Shown here: in pieces, positions 32,263-44,501 of the stretch
Position numbering within the stretch: position 1 is the stretch's first letter
Layout: each line of letters opens with the position of its first letter
Source of the DNA: Gelatoporia subvermispora B
Taxonomy: Eukaryota; Basidiomycota; Agaricomycetes; Polyporales; Gelatoporiaceae
NCBI GenBank assembly: GCA_000320605.2
Contig: KB445795.1
Coordinates: 991,867-1,055,866, forward strand
Direction of reading: 5' to 3'
DNA length: 64,000 nucleotides
Notes under the pieces: model-generated
Seen by the model: the letters and a program-made list of their open reading frames with translations, nothing else
What the model was told of the DNA's origin: nothing
The model's database searches: none
Position numbers and translations under genes: made by a program

Positions 32263-35200
32263 TTAGCGTAGTTCGCTCCCGCCGAGCTCTCCCAGGTCGA
32301 TAAACCTTGTAATACGCTTCTGCGCCCGGAGATCCCGCGCAGTCTCGTCGCTCTCGCCCTCGTCATCACTCCCCTCGTCCATCATCTTCTGCACATGCCG
32401 CTCGCACAGCATGCGCCCGTCGAGCTCGTAGTATTCCACGAGTCGCTCCGTGCATCCACGGTACTCGCAGAGCATGTGTTCGGGATGATACCGGTTGCCG
32501 TCGTGTGAGATGGCGCATGGTCCCTCGATGGGCTGACCACAGGTTGCCGCGGCGCAGAGCGAGTCATTCGCCTCGTGATAGTGATACGCACAGAACGGCT
32601 TGCCGTCCAAGACATAGAAAGTCTTGTCCGGGAATGGTTTCTAGACGTACGTGTCAACCGGGAGTTTAGTAGCATATAGCCCATGAACAGACGTACGTGA
32701 CAGGTATGGCAGTTAAAACAGTCTCTGTGGTACTTGCCCTTCAGCTGACCGTCCGAGGATGACACCGCCTGTTTCTCAATGGGCAGGTTGCACCGACGAC
32801 ACTGAACAAGCAAAACGTCATTTCCTCAGCTGCACCAGAGTTCCGAGCGAGCGCATACCTTCGGCAAATACATATTTTTCCAGCACCGATCGCACAGCAC
32901 ACTTCCTCCATCCATCTGGATCCACCGCCCATCCTCAATCGTCTTGTCGCACTTCACACACACCCTCACCGTAGGTCGCTTCTTCGGTACAGCGCGCGAC
33001 GAGCCCGCGCCGAGCGTCGGGCTCGTGTGCGAACGCGTGGGTAGCTTCGGCGGCTTGTTCATGCTGTCGTGGGGGTTGTCCGTCGGGCTGAACGGGCTGA
33101 ATGTTGGTGTCACAGGTGAGGCAGGGTCCTCAAGGAGCGACTCCATGACCCGGTCAAGCGCGCCGGTCGACTTGGTTACGGTTCGCGCGGAGTAGGCCGA
33201 CGCGCCTGTCGATGCTGACAGGCTGCGCATCGGTGGACGTGGTGACGCGGTGGAGGTGGTATAGCGAGACTCAGACTGGTCTATGGAGGGGAAACGCACT
33301 TTGCTCTTCCCAGATGAACCGGCAGAGGAGAGTGGTTGAGGGCTGGAGGCAAGCGGTTTCTCCTCCTCGTCCTCTTCGTCGGAGTTGGCATACGCGAGAC
33401 CGCTATACTCCGACTCGGAACGTGGTGATCGAGGAGAGTCCTCTCTGGGCGACACGAGAGACCTGTCCTGTGGAAGGTCTTCAGGCGTAGTATCGAGCTG
33501 GGGTAGCTTGTTCTTGAACTTCTCAAAGAAGGGTAAACGGACGGACGCAGCAGATGGAGTGGTGGGAGTGGCAGGGAGCGGCGTCTTTGGGGGTTCCAGA
33601 GGTGGCGGGATGACACGATCCCGCTGGTATATGGATCCGTGAGGGCTTGTGGGCGTCGTCGATGTTACCGTCAGTCCTGTAGCCGTTCCATTTGAATGAG
33701 CGGGGGACGCAGGCGAAGGTGTCCTTGCCAAGACCGGCGACCTGTGTGACATGGGAGAATGAGGAGACAGTGACGATGCTGCAGAATCTGCAGAGAGCGG
33801 AGGTGTCTTCGCAGAAGCTGAGAGTAACGTCCGTTAAGCATATATGCAGTCGTCGTCATCAGAAACACTGACCGTAATTAGATCCCGACCCGATGTCCAA
33901 GAACTTCGGCGCGTTCGGTCTTCTCCCGTCCATTCCCTGATGTGGCACCATGTTTGGCCAGGGGCCCTCCCCTTCCGACACAGGTGCCGTTGGGTGATGC
34001 GGGAATGTGAACATAGCTGCCCGAGCAGCAGCAGCGAACCCCCTCCGTCCTACGCCAGCCATACCCGCCTCACCACCGCTCTTGGTGTCAATATCGTCAT
34101 CTGGAGATAGAGGAGGGAAGGCTGATTGCGGTGTCCCTGGAGTCTGGCTACGGAAAGACGGGACCCCGGTATGTGGTGGTAGAGGCGCATATTGTGGTGC
34201 TCCGGGAGTCTGACTCCGAAAAGGTGGCATGCCAGGATGCGGTGGCAACGCTCCCGGAGGGGCCCCCGGGGTTTGATTCCGTAGAGGTGGCATCCCCGTA
34301 TGTGGTGGCATACCTCCATATGATGGCGCTCCGGGAGTTTGACTCCGAAGAGGTGGTATTCCTATATGCGGCGGCATCCCTCCGGGAGGGGGCGCACCTG
34401 GTGTACGCGCTCGATTAGGCGGCATGCTGGGAGGCGGGAAGCCGTAGGGCGAGGGTATCGCATTGTTCCACCCTGGTGGGCGTTGATCAAACGACGGCCG
34501 CTGGTTCATCTGTGGGCGCATGCTTGCGCTCGAGGGCGTCCGAGGCGGAGGCGCGGTCATGGGCATCGCTGGTCGGCCACCAGTCGAGTAGATGACGTCT
34601 CCTGCCTGCGAGTCGCGTGCATCGTAGTCGGTTGTCGCCCGCGGGCGTGCGGTGGCGCTTGATCCTGGTACAAGCGGCGCGGCGAAAGGGATTGGATTGG
34701 ATTGAATCGGGTGTCGTATTGCCTCGGGCGACGGGAGAGGTGGGTGCATGCTGCCTGATGAGGGCGCGCGGGATCGTATTGATCCGTTGCTCGATACCGG
34801 AGTGCGACTCCGCCCAGGCAATGGCGGGTGCACCGGTGGAGGCGACCTGGCAGATTCGGAGGACGTGCGCGACGCGGCATAGGGTGATGGCAGAGGGTTG
34901 GACGACTTTCGGCTGGACGCCCGACTGGACACTGAGGACACCCGGGATGGATGTGGTGGCAGAGGACCTGTAGGGAAGGGCACCCTGGGCAGGTCTGGCG
35001 TGCGTCTGCGTGCGAGAGGGCTCGGAATGCGCTCCGAACGGCTTTCGGCGCTACGCGTGCTGAGCGAGGAAGCTGTCGACGGCGTGCGCGCTCGTGGAGG
35101 TTGCTTGGCAGGGCTCGCACTGTCTCTCTTCTGAATGCTCAGAGGGCTCACCTGGCGCATCGCGGGAGGCTGCTGCTGCTGCTGCGCTTGCTGTGTCTGC

Positions 35201-35421
35201 GAGCGCGGGAAGAGATTTTGGAACTTTTGCGGAAGCAAGGAGGCGGGAGATCGTGGTGACATGGGCGGTGGGGGTGTGGGCAGGGCGGGCACGGCCGCAC
35301 AGACGTGCTCGCCGAGTTCTGCGATGGCGACAGGATGATTGCATGTTGAACATTTGACGGTGGGGAGGATCTGGGAGATGCGCCCGGGGCCGGGGGCGTT
35401 CGGTGCGAGGAGTTGAGCCAT
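32263..35421 (-). CDS. LIM-domain protein, paxillin/Pxl1-like scaffold
   Basis: Exons 35421-33873, 33817-32859, 32801-32697 and 32640-32263, summing to 2991 nt, 996 aa. A short Cys/His cluster sits near the N-terminus (VKCSTCNHPV..LGEHVC). About 700 residues are Ser/Pro-rich and disordered, including a 22-residue Pro-rich repeat array. The C-terminus has zinc-binding LIM modules: CVKCDKTIEDGRW..CDRCW, a full LIM with CRRCNLPIEKQ..HRDCFNCHTC..CAYHYHE, and a second with CAAATCGQPIEG..CEYRGC..CERH. Fungal LIM scaffolds of this architecture (Pxl1 and relatives) act at sites of polarised growth and septation with Rho signalling; that role is inferred. The frame is open farther upstream to 35649, but the MAQLLAP start at 35421 fits the leader. 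Confidence 0.88.
34128..34400 (-). repeat. Pro-rich 66-bp tandem repeat inside the LIM gene
   Basis: About four units of 21-22 codons with the pattern R[SN]QTPGAPxxxxxPPHxGxPP[LF], plus a degenerate leading unit (RARTPGAPPPGG). All are in frame in exon 1, so copy-number change would not break the protein. Confidence 0.85.
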
Positions 35422-37176
35422 ATAACGAGTGTCGCGGTGAGATACTGCGAGTGTGGATAGTATGGTACGGCCAGCGCAGGGCGGGAGGATATTATAGTTG
35501 AAGTCTAGTACAGTAGACTGAGGACAGAGGAGAGAAACATATCGAGCAAGACAAACAGAGCATTTAGCGAGATGTTCGACTAGCGAACAAGTTCTAGTTT
35601 TGTTGCCCCAGGTTGCCCAGTTTATCCTTCCAACCACGCGCACGCGCACGCGCCTCCCACTCCCGGCTTTCCCTCACTCCACCCTCTTCCGTTCTCCCTG
35701 CCGTCGGGACTATTACTTCTCTCGATGGAATCCCCACCGTGGCGTCCGTTCTCGCGCCGAACTAGCGAGTTTCCCCAGAATTTACGGCAGCACTATGCAT
35801 GAGAGACTCTGCGTCGACGGTGCGCGTCTTTGCACACAAATCAAGTTAGTCCGACAACATCGAGAGAGCCAGTGACACAGCGACCGACCGACGCGATGAG
35901 AGGACCAATCCCAGCCAATCGTATCCGATATCACGGCTCAACTCATCTCGCAGCATCGAGATCTGCCTCCGCAATCGCTGCAGATCCTCGATGCACCTCA
36001 TGGCCAGCCCTGCACTCCTGTGCAGGCATCTAGACTGCCATAGCAATCCACTCCAGTCTCTTCCACAGACTAGCAACCAACCAGCAGAATCCACAACTTG
36101 ACCGAAAGCATCCTCCAACTGCCTTTCTGCCGTGCAGGGAACAGTTGATGCAGGCCACTCTGTGCTCACGACTGTCGCAACGCTGCAACCATGACATCTT
36201 CTAACTGCGCTTCCAGCTCACAATCACCGCGTCGGACTTAGCGTGCCTCGGGTCCCGTGCAGATACTCACGAGGGACAGAAGCCTTCGACGCTGCCATAT
36301 ATGCACACTCCCTCTTCTCGAAGCCCATAAGCATCATATCAATGTGGGAACAACAACGTCACGCACGCACCTTCCTATACCGCAAAGCTCGGAGCAATCT
36401 GCGTCGCTACGTTGACCGTTCCGCGCCATGCGAGGTGGCGTCATGATCATCGAACATGCAGCCCACATATTGTTGACCGTATGATGGGACCATCCCTGTG
36501 GATAAGGTTTGGCAGCTTGACTAGTCTCCCGATCACGGTATTGTGGCCCGTCAAGCTGACTGCTATGTGATTTCATATACGGCGTCGAAAAGTCCGTAGA
36601 CAGTGACACGCAGCCTGCAAGATGCGTGAGCGGGAATGGCGAGGCAATTGCCTACCGCATTCGAGCCTAATCACTCGATCCGACAATCCTCTGGATACCT
36701 TTGTAACGAAACACGTATGGTCTCAGGAACATCGAGAAGTGAGCAGGTACGCGGCATTCATGAGAGCAACAGGCACTGTGAGCCCAGAAAGTGTTCGCGC
36801 AGGAAGGAAGCTCACCGGCATGGGCGAGTCGCGCCTAAGGCGGGCTTAGTCAGCGGCTTCTCGGCGCGCTCCTGTCGCGTGGGTGGTGTGGGGAGCCTGG
36901 GAGGACTCTGGAAGGCTGCGCGCGTTTTCCTGCCTTTCGCCTCATCACTCTCGCATACTCGAATACTATCCAACCGATTGATTATACACTCGAGAGACGG
37001 CCCTCAGTATACAAAGTGCTGGTGCCGCTACTGTCAAGTCCATGAACGTGAAGCAGATGGTACAAAGTGATAGTGTCCAAAATGTGATTGTCCTCGCATC
37101 ATGCAGTTGTCCAGTCCAGTCCAGTCAGATCGTGCATTGTTCAACTCCCACATGGCCAACCACGCCTCTCCTTCGC
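35422..37176. other. 1.75 kb between LIM and KNH-like genes, no firm gene
   Basis: The 35422-35600 part is the promoter and leader side of the LIM gene. On the minus strand near 35850-35990 there is a helical block (CIEDLQRLRRQISMLRDELS) that could be a coiled-coil exon, but I could not complete a gene around it. A + frame at 36636-37070 has no domain. Confidence 0.35.
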
Positions 37177-37784
37177 TCAAACATCATCGTCGAAGATAGA
37201 CGGGCCCTCGATCGTGAAGGCCGGACCTGAGTTACCAGAGTCACCAAACACTGCGGTAGTTCCTCAGTATACGGGAGAGGTCAGGAAGCACAGGTGCGAG
37301 TTACTCACAAACCAAGGTGTACTCGTGGCCCGTCTGGACCCACGGCACCTCGACCTCGATGCGAGAGTCCAATATGTCGAAACCGGTGGCCAGGATGACT
37401 GCATGCCGTCATAAGACTGCCGACCTCATCGAGTACGCACGAGAGATGCGGTGGTGACATACCTGGGAAGATGGACTGGTTCACCTGGGATAGACGAATC
37501 TCGCCAATCCTGTTAGTGATCTGTTTCGGCGCTTGAGATATGTCCCTGGGATGGATTCGTCAGTATCTGCACTCAGAATCGCACCACGGCGGGGTGCATT
37601 CGTCGTACCAAGTAACATTGTGGCGCTGGCCCTTCTTCCAGACCGTACCGGCGTGGGGATACAAGATTGGCGGGTCAAAAACGTCGCGCTTCCCCTGGAC
37701 GGGTACTGCGGACGCCAACTGGGCGAACGCGCACAGCAGAGCGACAAAGCAGAAGAAAGTCGTGTAAGCAGTCGTGAACATCAT
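37177..37784 (-). CDS. KRE9/KNH-like small secreted protein (copy 2)
   Basis: Exons 37784-37609, 37545-37463, 37398-37309 and 37250-37177, 140 aa. A strong signal peptide (FFCFVALLCAFAQLASA) is followed by the same single domain as the gene at 221-797: GTVWKKGQRHNVTW, IGEIRLSQVNQSIFP, SRIEVEVPWVQTG, LFGDSGNSGPAFTIEGPS. Exon 2 and exon 3 have exactly the same lengths (83 and 90 nt) and phases as in copy 1. A TATA box sits about 90 bp before the ATG. Predicted extracellular; the family is linked to cell-wall beta-glucan assembly in yeast, but short members without a GPI tail have no established role. Two adjacent Met codons (37784, 37781) are possible starts. Confidence 0.9.
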
Positions 37785-37870
37785 GTTAGTCGTCAGAGGG
37801 GTTAACTGAGCTACTGTGTGTACGCTCGAGTGATCGATGAGTCGATGGGGACCAGTGTCCAGCTCGGGGT

Positions 37871-37878
37871 CCTTTATA
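37871..37878 (-). promoter_or_regulatory. TATA box of KNH-like copy 2
   Basis: Minus strand TATAAAGG, 87-94 bases upstream of the ATG at 37784; a near-canonical element at suitable spacing. Confidence 0.6.
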
Positions 37879-38808
37879 CATCAGCCCGATGGGCATCGCA
37901 GGCCGCCCTGTAGACGCGGCCCCAGAGTCAATTGAGAGCAGAAGCCCAGTGTCGAGCCAATTCAGGAGCCTGTGAAGATCGCGAGACAGTCAACTGACCT
38001 GGCGAGCACGAGATGCCACGATAAGGTCCAATAGTAGATAGGTCTCTCCCGCAATCATAGACAGCCTACATGGGGCTAGCACGGGCGGATCCCATGATGC
38101 GTAATTCGAATTGCGCGGATTCGTTGCTGACAATTGTTTCGACACTGGCCTGCGTAGCGTCCTTTGCAGACAGCTCTGGCCGTCGACCCGGGGGTTGATG
38201 ACCGTGTTGGCCAGAGCCACAGGCCCTCGGTGAAGCCGATTACGTCGAGAAGCAACGTAAGTCGAGGGCGGGTGGATCATCGCTTCATTTCGCTTATTTA
38301 TCAAACTAATGACGATGACGAGCCCGAGATTCGAAATAGATGGATACTAAGCAGCGAGACGGGACGCAAGTATATCATCGAGGCCAGTTATACTATCATC
38401 TCGCTGAGAACGCAGCTGGACTATTCCTGGGCCCGTCGGAATTTCGAGGGATACCTATGCTATGGCATGCTAATAGCGATTGGATGATGTACACGGTACG
38501 GCGAGCGATATCCGAGACCTGGCGCCTCTGTATTGAAATAATGTATAGCAATACGGTCCAGGCGGTGGCGCAGGGGGAATCCGGATCTGAAGGAGGAGGC
38601 CCTGCATGGACAGCATCTCGAAAGGATCGCTGCGCACGCATGGACGAGCGAATAGCGACCACCAGCAGACGACGAGAGAGAGACCTCAAGGCCTCAAGCC
38701 CAAGGCTGGCGTCCGAGCTCTGTGGCGTTGGCGCACAAGGAAACGTTCTGACGGGATTGCCTACATAACGAAAATGGTGAATCATACAAACACAAATGCC
38801 ATCTCCAG
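37879..38808. other. Intergenic, nothing recognised
   Basis: Several short frames overlap on both strands near 38.3-38.8 kb; none has a domain or splice partners. It includes the upstream region of the KNH-like gene and the 3' flank of the COQ11-like gene. Confidence 0.4.
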
Positions 38809-40091
38809 TCACTGGAATTCCTGAGGGCGCTCAGCATGAGGTCCAGTCGGCTGAGCGCCCTTCTCCGACCAACCGATTAGCTCCCTCATCCTCTTCACAT
38901 CTACGACACCCCGTACATCAGAGCGCGCGGGGTCGAGAGCGACGCATATAGCCTCCGCAACATGGTCCACATGGATAGGCGGGATAGTCATCGCGTTCGC
39001 TATCGAGTCCATCGAAGACGGCGTGACAAACGGCTGCTCAGTCTTCGCAGGAGTAGTCGACGCCAAGTAGCGCAGGATCTTGGCCGGAGTGGGCAGGACG
39101 CCGGGCGCCTTCGCATGGATGGTCGCAGAGAGATCTGCCAGAGCAGCGATGGGCGAGGTCATCGGACGGTAGTGAGGGTGGTAGATCATCGCTGTTGCCA
39201 CTCGTGAGTCAAGGCTGCGCTGAGAGATAGAACGTGCATACTGGGCCGCATGTATACCCCGCGGTAGGCGGGATTCTCTGCTGTCATGCGCTCGATCCCC
39301 AACTCTGCCTCGCGCTTGGTCTCGGTGTACCGCGCTGGAATGAACGGGCGTCCGCAATCCTCCGCTGAGAGGTAGACGAAAGACCGGGGCGCATCCGACT
39401 GCCCTTCAGGCTTGCTTGCCACGAACGCCTCGCACACGCGCAGGGCTGTAGTGAAGCACGTATTGAATGCCCAAACGAATTTCACAACGACGAACGGCGC
39501 ACCTGCATCCCGGTTCATGGCATCATAGCTCGATCTGGGATCACGCTCCTTCAGAGGATTCTCCTTGTCGCCGCCCAGCCCCACGCTTGCCGCAATGGCC
39601 GCCATCAGCTCCGGAACGTTGCCTTTCGCGAGCGCGCTTTTGTACCGCGTGTCTTCGAACAGGATCCCGGTCGTGTGCACGACCCCGTGCACGCTCGGGA
39701 GGAGGTGCGCGTAGGACTCGGGGCGCAGCGCGTCGCCTGTGCGCCATTCGACCTGGGCAATGGAACGAATAGACACGGAACGCGTCAGGAGGAGCAATAT
39801 GTAAGTAGGGAGGGATGCGTATGACTTTAGAAGTCCATGCGGGAGAGTGCCCCTTGGGTGTCCGGTAGGGCTTTCCGGATGAGCTGGTGCATGGTGAGTC
39901 GGCGAACACGGAACGGTGTAACATAACACACCTGATGCTAGTCACCTGCATCCCGCGGGCGAGGGCTGCTCTGCACACAGCAGAACCTACATTCCATTCG
40001 ATGTGACGGGAGAAGTTACGGAGATGAGAGGCTGCATACCGACGAAGCCATTTCCACCGACCACGAGGATTTTGTGAGCCGCAGCTGCCAT
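38809..40091 (-). CDS. COQ11-like NAD(P)-binding Rossmann protein (atypical SDR)
   Basis: Six exons: 40091-40040, 39986-39932, 39883-39826, 39752-39503, 39445-39242, 39191-38809; 1002 nt, 333 aa. The N-terminus KILVVGGNGFVG is the glycine-rich NAD(P)-binding motif of atypical SDRs. Further marks are VEWRTGDALRPE, VHGVVHTTGILFED, FVYLSAEDCGRPF and the YxxxK pair in RYTETKREAE. The arrangement fits the yeast YLR290C/Coq11 family, mitochondrial inner-membrane-associated proteins of the coenzyme Q synthome; related NDUFA9-type proteins are the main alternative. One donor (GTCATA, at 39825) is weak but its frame is fixed on both sides. No obvious cleavable presequence is seen before the Rossmann motif. 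Confidence 0.85.
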
Positions 40092-40854
40092 GGAGATATA
40101 CCACGCGTTATGAATTAGCTAGAAGACGCGTAAAGTATACGTGGAGGAGAGTGAAAGTGTAAGCTCACGGGAAAGGCTCATAAGGCTGGTCGTTGGTTGA
40201 AGTCATCGCTGACACGAGGTTTAGACTCGTGAAACCAGTCGTTAGTCCGCGTCGTTCCCCTCAGCCGTACAGATCACTGCCCGATCTTCTCCAAAAAGGG
40301 AAAGGCGGAGTGTAAGTTAGATGGGGAAGATGCTTCGCCGCATTCAACTTCACGAAGCCTCACTTTCAAAGCGGAACGACTGGGGACGAGCCTAGAAGAT
40401 TCACCTGGTTGACAGCCGTGACACGTCGATCGCGGGCACCGCAGACGTAGACATCCCTTTCACCCTCGCATTTCCGTTGTCTACGTGCACACATGTTAAG
40501 TACCGCGCAGCGTAAATGACATTGCACGACCAAGTCCATGGGTAGTATAGCAACACAAGCTATGGACAACCGAATGGAGAAAGCGCGCTAAATACAAATA
40601 GCAATAACAAGAGAACCGGTGAACGGATATCGCGAGGGGTCCAAAAAGCGTGTGATGAGCAGATTGTGATCAGGGACCTCCGCCACCTGGGTCGTTAGTC
40701 TCGTATCGCTCTTTGCAGTCATCAACACCGGACGCTTTGTTGAGATGGAGCACCCTTTGCGGAGTAAGACCCCGCGTCGCATGAGAAAAAAAGTAAACCA
40801 TGGAAAACACTTCGGCAATGCAGAAAGAAAATCTAAGGATGCGAGACGATTAAC
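40092..40854. other. Intergenic, nothing recognised
   Basis: Upstream flank of the COQ11-like gene and 3' flank of the secreted barrel gene. Short frames only; no repeat or RNA gene. Confidence 0.45.
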
Positions 40855-41802
40855 TTAGTTGACGAAGTGCCAGGAGACTATCAGGATGGTTAGCATCTCG
40901 TGTGTAGACTGATTAATAGATGACGTACTGGCAACCTCGCCCTGCTCCTCAGTCGCGATCTGGGTGAAGGCACCGAGAGACAGGTCAATGGAGTCCGCGT
41001 TGTTGCAAGTCGGGCAGTCATCAGCGATGGTGACGGTGACGCTCTTGCCGTTGGCAGTGTTGGTGATCTCTACCTGCTTGCCGCAGAGAGAAGACTCGTT
41101 ACCAGAGTCGCCGTAGCGGGCTTGGTCTTTGTATCACATGAATTGCGATCAGCTTAGTGCTAACTTTTGAGCACGCAGGACACACCAATGGCAGCAATGA
41201 CATCCCAGTCGCTGTGGACAGTGCCGCAGGCGCCAGCGACGCCATTCTGGTAGAAGAACGTGGCACTGGTTTTACAGCGTGAGTGAGTATATCCTCATAA
41301 CTTTCCCGATATAAGATACTTACACGCCGTCGGTGAAGACCTGAGCACTGACAGATGCAGATGCCGCAGGAGCCGCGATCTTGACGTTGGCAGAGGCCGT
41401 AGTGGGAGCGGGGGCCGGGGCAGCAGAGCTAGAGGAAGTCGACGGAGTGCACTCCGCAGGACGGCTCGAAAGGCTCTGGCCAGCCTATAAAGGGTGTAAG
41501 CGTGACTTGGCAGTTAAAAGACCCCACATGATACCTACCAGAAGGGGGTGGCAGCAGGTGTCGAAGAACGAGGAGCCGTGCTGATTCTCGCAACCGAGGT
41601 CCATGTAACGGGAGTGGTACTCATCATACGGCTGCGAGGGTGTCATTCAAATTTTCAATGGTGCAACGAGCATATCACCGACCTCCAGGATGGCAGAGTC
41701 GTAGGTGGACGGGGTGTCGTCGCGAGCGACGGGGATGACCAGGCCGGAGACGGCAGAGGTAGCGGCGAACGCGACGGAAAGGAGAGGCAGGATCTGGAAC
41801 AT
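40855..41802 (-). CDS. Secreted double-psi beta-barrel (barwin/RlpA-like) protein
   Basis: Six exons: 41802-41683, 41631-41539, 41484-41324, 41265-41186, 41126-40929, 40877-40855; 675 nt, 224 aa. A signal peptide (FQILPLLSVAFAATSAVSG) is followed by a Cys-containing region with a CC pair (FFDTCCHPLL), a Ser/Ala/Pro linker (about residues 80-110), and a C-terminal DPBB domain: ATFFYQNGVAGACGTVHSD, ARYGDSGNESSLCGKQ, VTIADDCPTCNNADSIDLS, and the terminal SWHFV. DPBB proteins of this type include expansin-like and cerato-platanin-like wall-associated proteins; the carbohydrate target is unknown. Extracellular. A TATA element is present about 250 bp upstream. Confidence 0.9.
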
Positions 41803-42049
41803 GATTGGCAGAGTCGGGGTGGGTGGTGACGAGGAGGGGGGCCTTTGACGCAAAGAGTGTATAAGTGAGTGTGGGTTTTAAGAGAGTGACTGCTGTTGGT
41901 GGTGGCGAAGTCAGGAACCCGATGTCAACGAGAACAAGATGGAAAGCATTCATACCGTCAAAGAGCGCGAGGAGGGGGCGAGGTACGAGTCGGGGGACTC
42001 AAAAGAGGGTGATAAATGGGGCACAGAAAACAAATGGAGGTCGTGACGG

Positions 42050-42057
42050 CTTATATA
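42050..42057 (-). promoter_or_regulatory. TATA box of the secreted barrel gene
   Basis: Minus strand TATATAAG about 250 bases before the ATG at 41802; implies a long leader or a spliced 5' UTR. A weaker TATA-like word lies nearer, at about 41.86 kb. Confidence 0.45.
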
Positions 42058-42821
42058 TGGACGTCGGCCTGCACGTTCTCCCGGGAGACGCCACGGCGCC
42101 GCACCAGGCCGCGCAACGTCACCTCGAACAAGTGCTTCATACCGACAGCCACAAAGATCGTCGTTGCGAACCCGTAATATTACCCCACGCGGTTCATTGT
42201 CTCCTGCATTCAATTGTAGGCCAACCGTGGGTATCCTAGCTTGAACCGCCTCCTTTTGTGCGTTGCAACCTGCGTTACAAGTGGGGTAGGCCTACCGAAA
42301 GGCCCACAGAAAGGCCCAGACGCAGCGCTCGCCAGCTGTGCCCTGCCGTTGCCCGCCATGCACATACCCGAGCCTGGCGAAGATGTAATTTTAGCGGCAC
42401 CAGGTAACCGTGCGAGCAAGGCGTGTTCCAATTGAAGCCAAGCCCCGGTCACTTCTCTCCGTTCTGAGCATTCGGTTGCCCAGCCGTGAGCTGTTCGATG
42501 CGTTTGTTCGTCGTCCAGTGCGCAGCATACCGAGAGTCTAAGATCAGTCCGAGTCCAAGTTGAGGAGACGCCGCACCCGAGTCGCACTGCGCGCACCATC
42601 GCGGAATCCGATCTGTGCCCAAATCCAGCCAGACGCCTGCGAGCACCATCCCTCGTCTCTGGACACTCTTCGGTGCTGTGCGCCAACCTAGCCCGCAATA
42701 GGCAACACCATACGACGTGCTGCCCCCTCTATTCATCATCCTTCACCGCAACTTTCCTCGCTTACTGTCTCTGTGAGACTTATTCCATTTCCCAGACCTT
42801 GACGAACAGCCCGAGTACAGA
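42058..42821. other. Divergent promoter region, no gene
   Basis: This separates the secreted barrel gene (-) from SCAMP (+). Short overlapping frames only. It is CT-rich just before the SCAMP start, as in a leader. Confidence 0.45.
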
Positions 42822-44168
42822 ATGGGTGCGAATGTATGTCGTCCGTCCCATGACCCGCGCTGACGGTGCCACTTGGCAGATCTCTCCGAGAATCCGTTTG
42901 CCTCGACGCACTCCCTTGACAATAACCCCTTTGACGACCCCGACATTGCCCCCTCGACGTCCCAGAACGGTTTCCCGGATCATGAACATGCAGTACGAAT
43001 GGAGGAGCTCGCCCGGAGGGAGAGGGAGCTCGAGGCACGAGAAAGAGAGCTGACGCAGAAGGCTGAGAACATCAGACGATTTGGGCGCAACAACTGGCCG
43101 CGATGTACGTGTGCTACGTGACCAATTCTTGGCAAGGTTCTGATAATAGAACACTTCTGCAGTCTATCCTCTCATATTCCACTCAATAAAGGATGAAATC
43201 CCAGAACCGTCACAACCAATCGTGAACCGCCTGTATCAGCTATGGCTCGTCCTCGCTGCTACACTAGTGGTCAACATGGTCGCGTGTATACTTATCCTCG
43301 TGGCTGGGTCAAGCGGTGGCGGTAGTGACCTTGGGTCAAGTATCGGGTACGTGTCTCTTGACGATGGATGAAGGGCGTGCGGCGACTGAGCGGACCTTTC
43401 ATATCCAGTTACTTGCTGGTAATTACACCGTTATCGTTCTTGCTGTGGTACAGGTGAGCTCTCTGAACTGCTGCACCTGCGGGCACATACTCAATGAAGC
43501 CAGACCAATATACAATGGTTACATGAAGGTAAGCCGCTTCACACTGTTTCATGTAACGATGAACACTGAAACGCTTGCAGGAACAAGCGCTGTACTTCTG
43601 TACGTGCCGCCGCCCTGAAGGCTGACACTTTGATTGACAATAGCTCAGACATCTACTTTGTCTTTTGCGGGTTCCACTTGGCCTACTCCGTCTATATGTC
43701 AGTGCCTATCTGTCTGGGGAGAACCACATATGACTGATGCGCTGGGTTGCAGGATTATTGGTATACCTAGGTACGGGCGACGGCGTCTCTACGAGCCACG
43801 TCTAACTGTGTTCCACTCCTAGCACTGGTTCCGCAGGCCTAATTCAGACAATCAAAATGTTTGCTCAGGGCCATATAGTAGCAGGCGTATTCGGGACCAT
43901 TGCGACCGCAGGCTGGGTCGTGCAAGGCGCGGGCAACGCGTTGTACTACCGTCAGGCGAGTCGCGTCTTATGCGGCCACTATAATGACTTGCTTGCTGAC
44001 ACTTCTTTTCAGATTTGGGCGCATAACAAAGCTCAAGGACATTCAGTGGAAAAGGTACGTGACTCGAGTTATTTTAGTTTTGCCGTTTACAGATGCGCAT
44101 GTTATGTTTCGCAGGCGAAGACGGAGTTGGCTACGCATGGCGCGAAAGCATATTTCACGCGCGGATGA
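42822..44168 (+). CDS. Secretory carrier-associated membrane protein (SCAMP)
   Basis: Eleven exons: 42822-42825, 42880-43104, 43163-43346, 43409-43453, 43504-43528, 43581-43599, 43649-43697, 43753-43770, 43823-43955, 44013-44054, 44115-44168; total 798 nt, 265 aa. Exon 1 is only ATG plus one base. The cytosolic N-terminus has NPF repeats (SENPFAS, DNNPFDD), which bind EH-domain endocytic proteins, then a coiled coil (ARRERELEARERELT) and the SCAMP hallmark NNWPRFYPLIFHSI. Four membrane segments follow (LWLVLAATLVVNMVACILI; LLVITPLSFLLWY; YFVFCGFHLAYSVYMIIG; GVFGTIATAGWVVQGAG). SCAMPs cycle in post-Golgi and endosomal membranes. Intron 9 (43956-44012) begins GCGAGT and is a GC-AG intron. Confidence 0.93.
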
Positions 44169-44501
44169 TGGAGCGGGCGCTTCTTTTAATCTCAGAATGT
44201 CGATCTGCATGTCTGTGATACCATATGTACTCTCAAATACGAACACTGCTTTGGCCAGCTACAAGAAGACCTTCCTGTTTGTTCTCGTCGGACAAAAGAT
44301 GAATGAGAAAGCTTAGTGTGCCTGTGGCTGTCCGGGCCACAATGGGGCGGAGTTTGAAAAGATATATCTTGAGGCCGTTCACGCGCCTTGCAGCTTTTCT
44401 TCAACCATCATCTAAGGCATGTCTCAGCTCTCCTCCTCGTCCCTCATGTCGAGCTAATAGCGTCCTCTCTAGGTCAAAACTTTCTCAAAAAAATCTATAC
44501 A
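44169..44501. other. SCAMP 3' flank and PAB1 upstream region
   Basis: No coding signal. It leads into the A-rich PAB1 promoter and leader. Confidence 0.5.
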
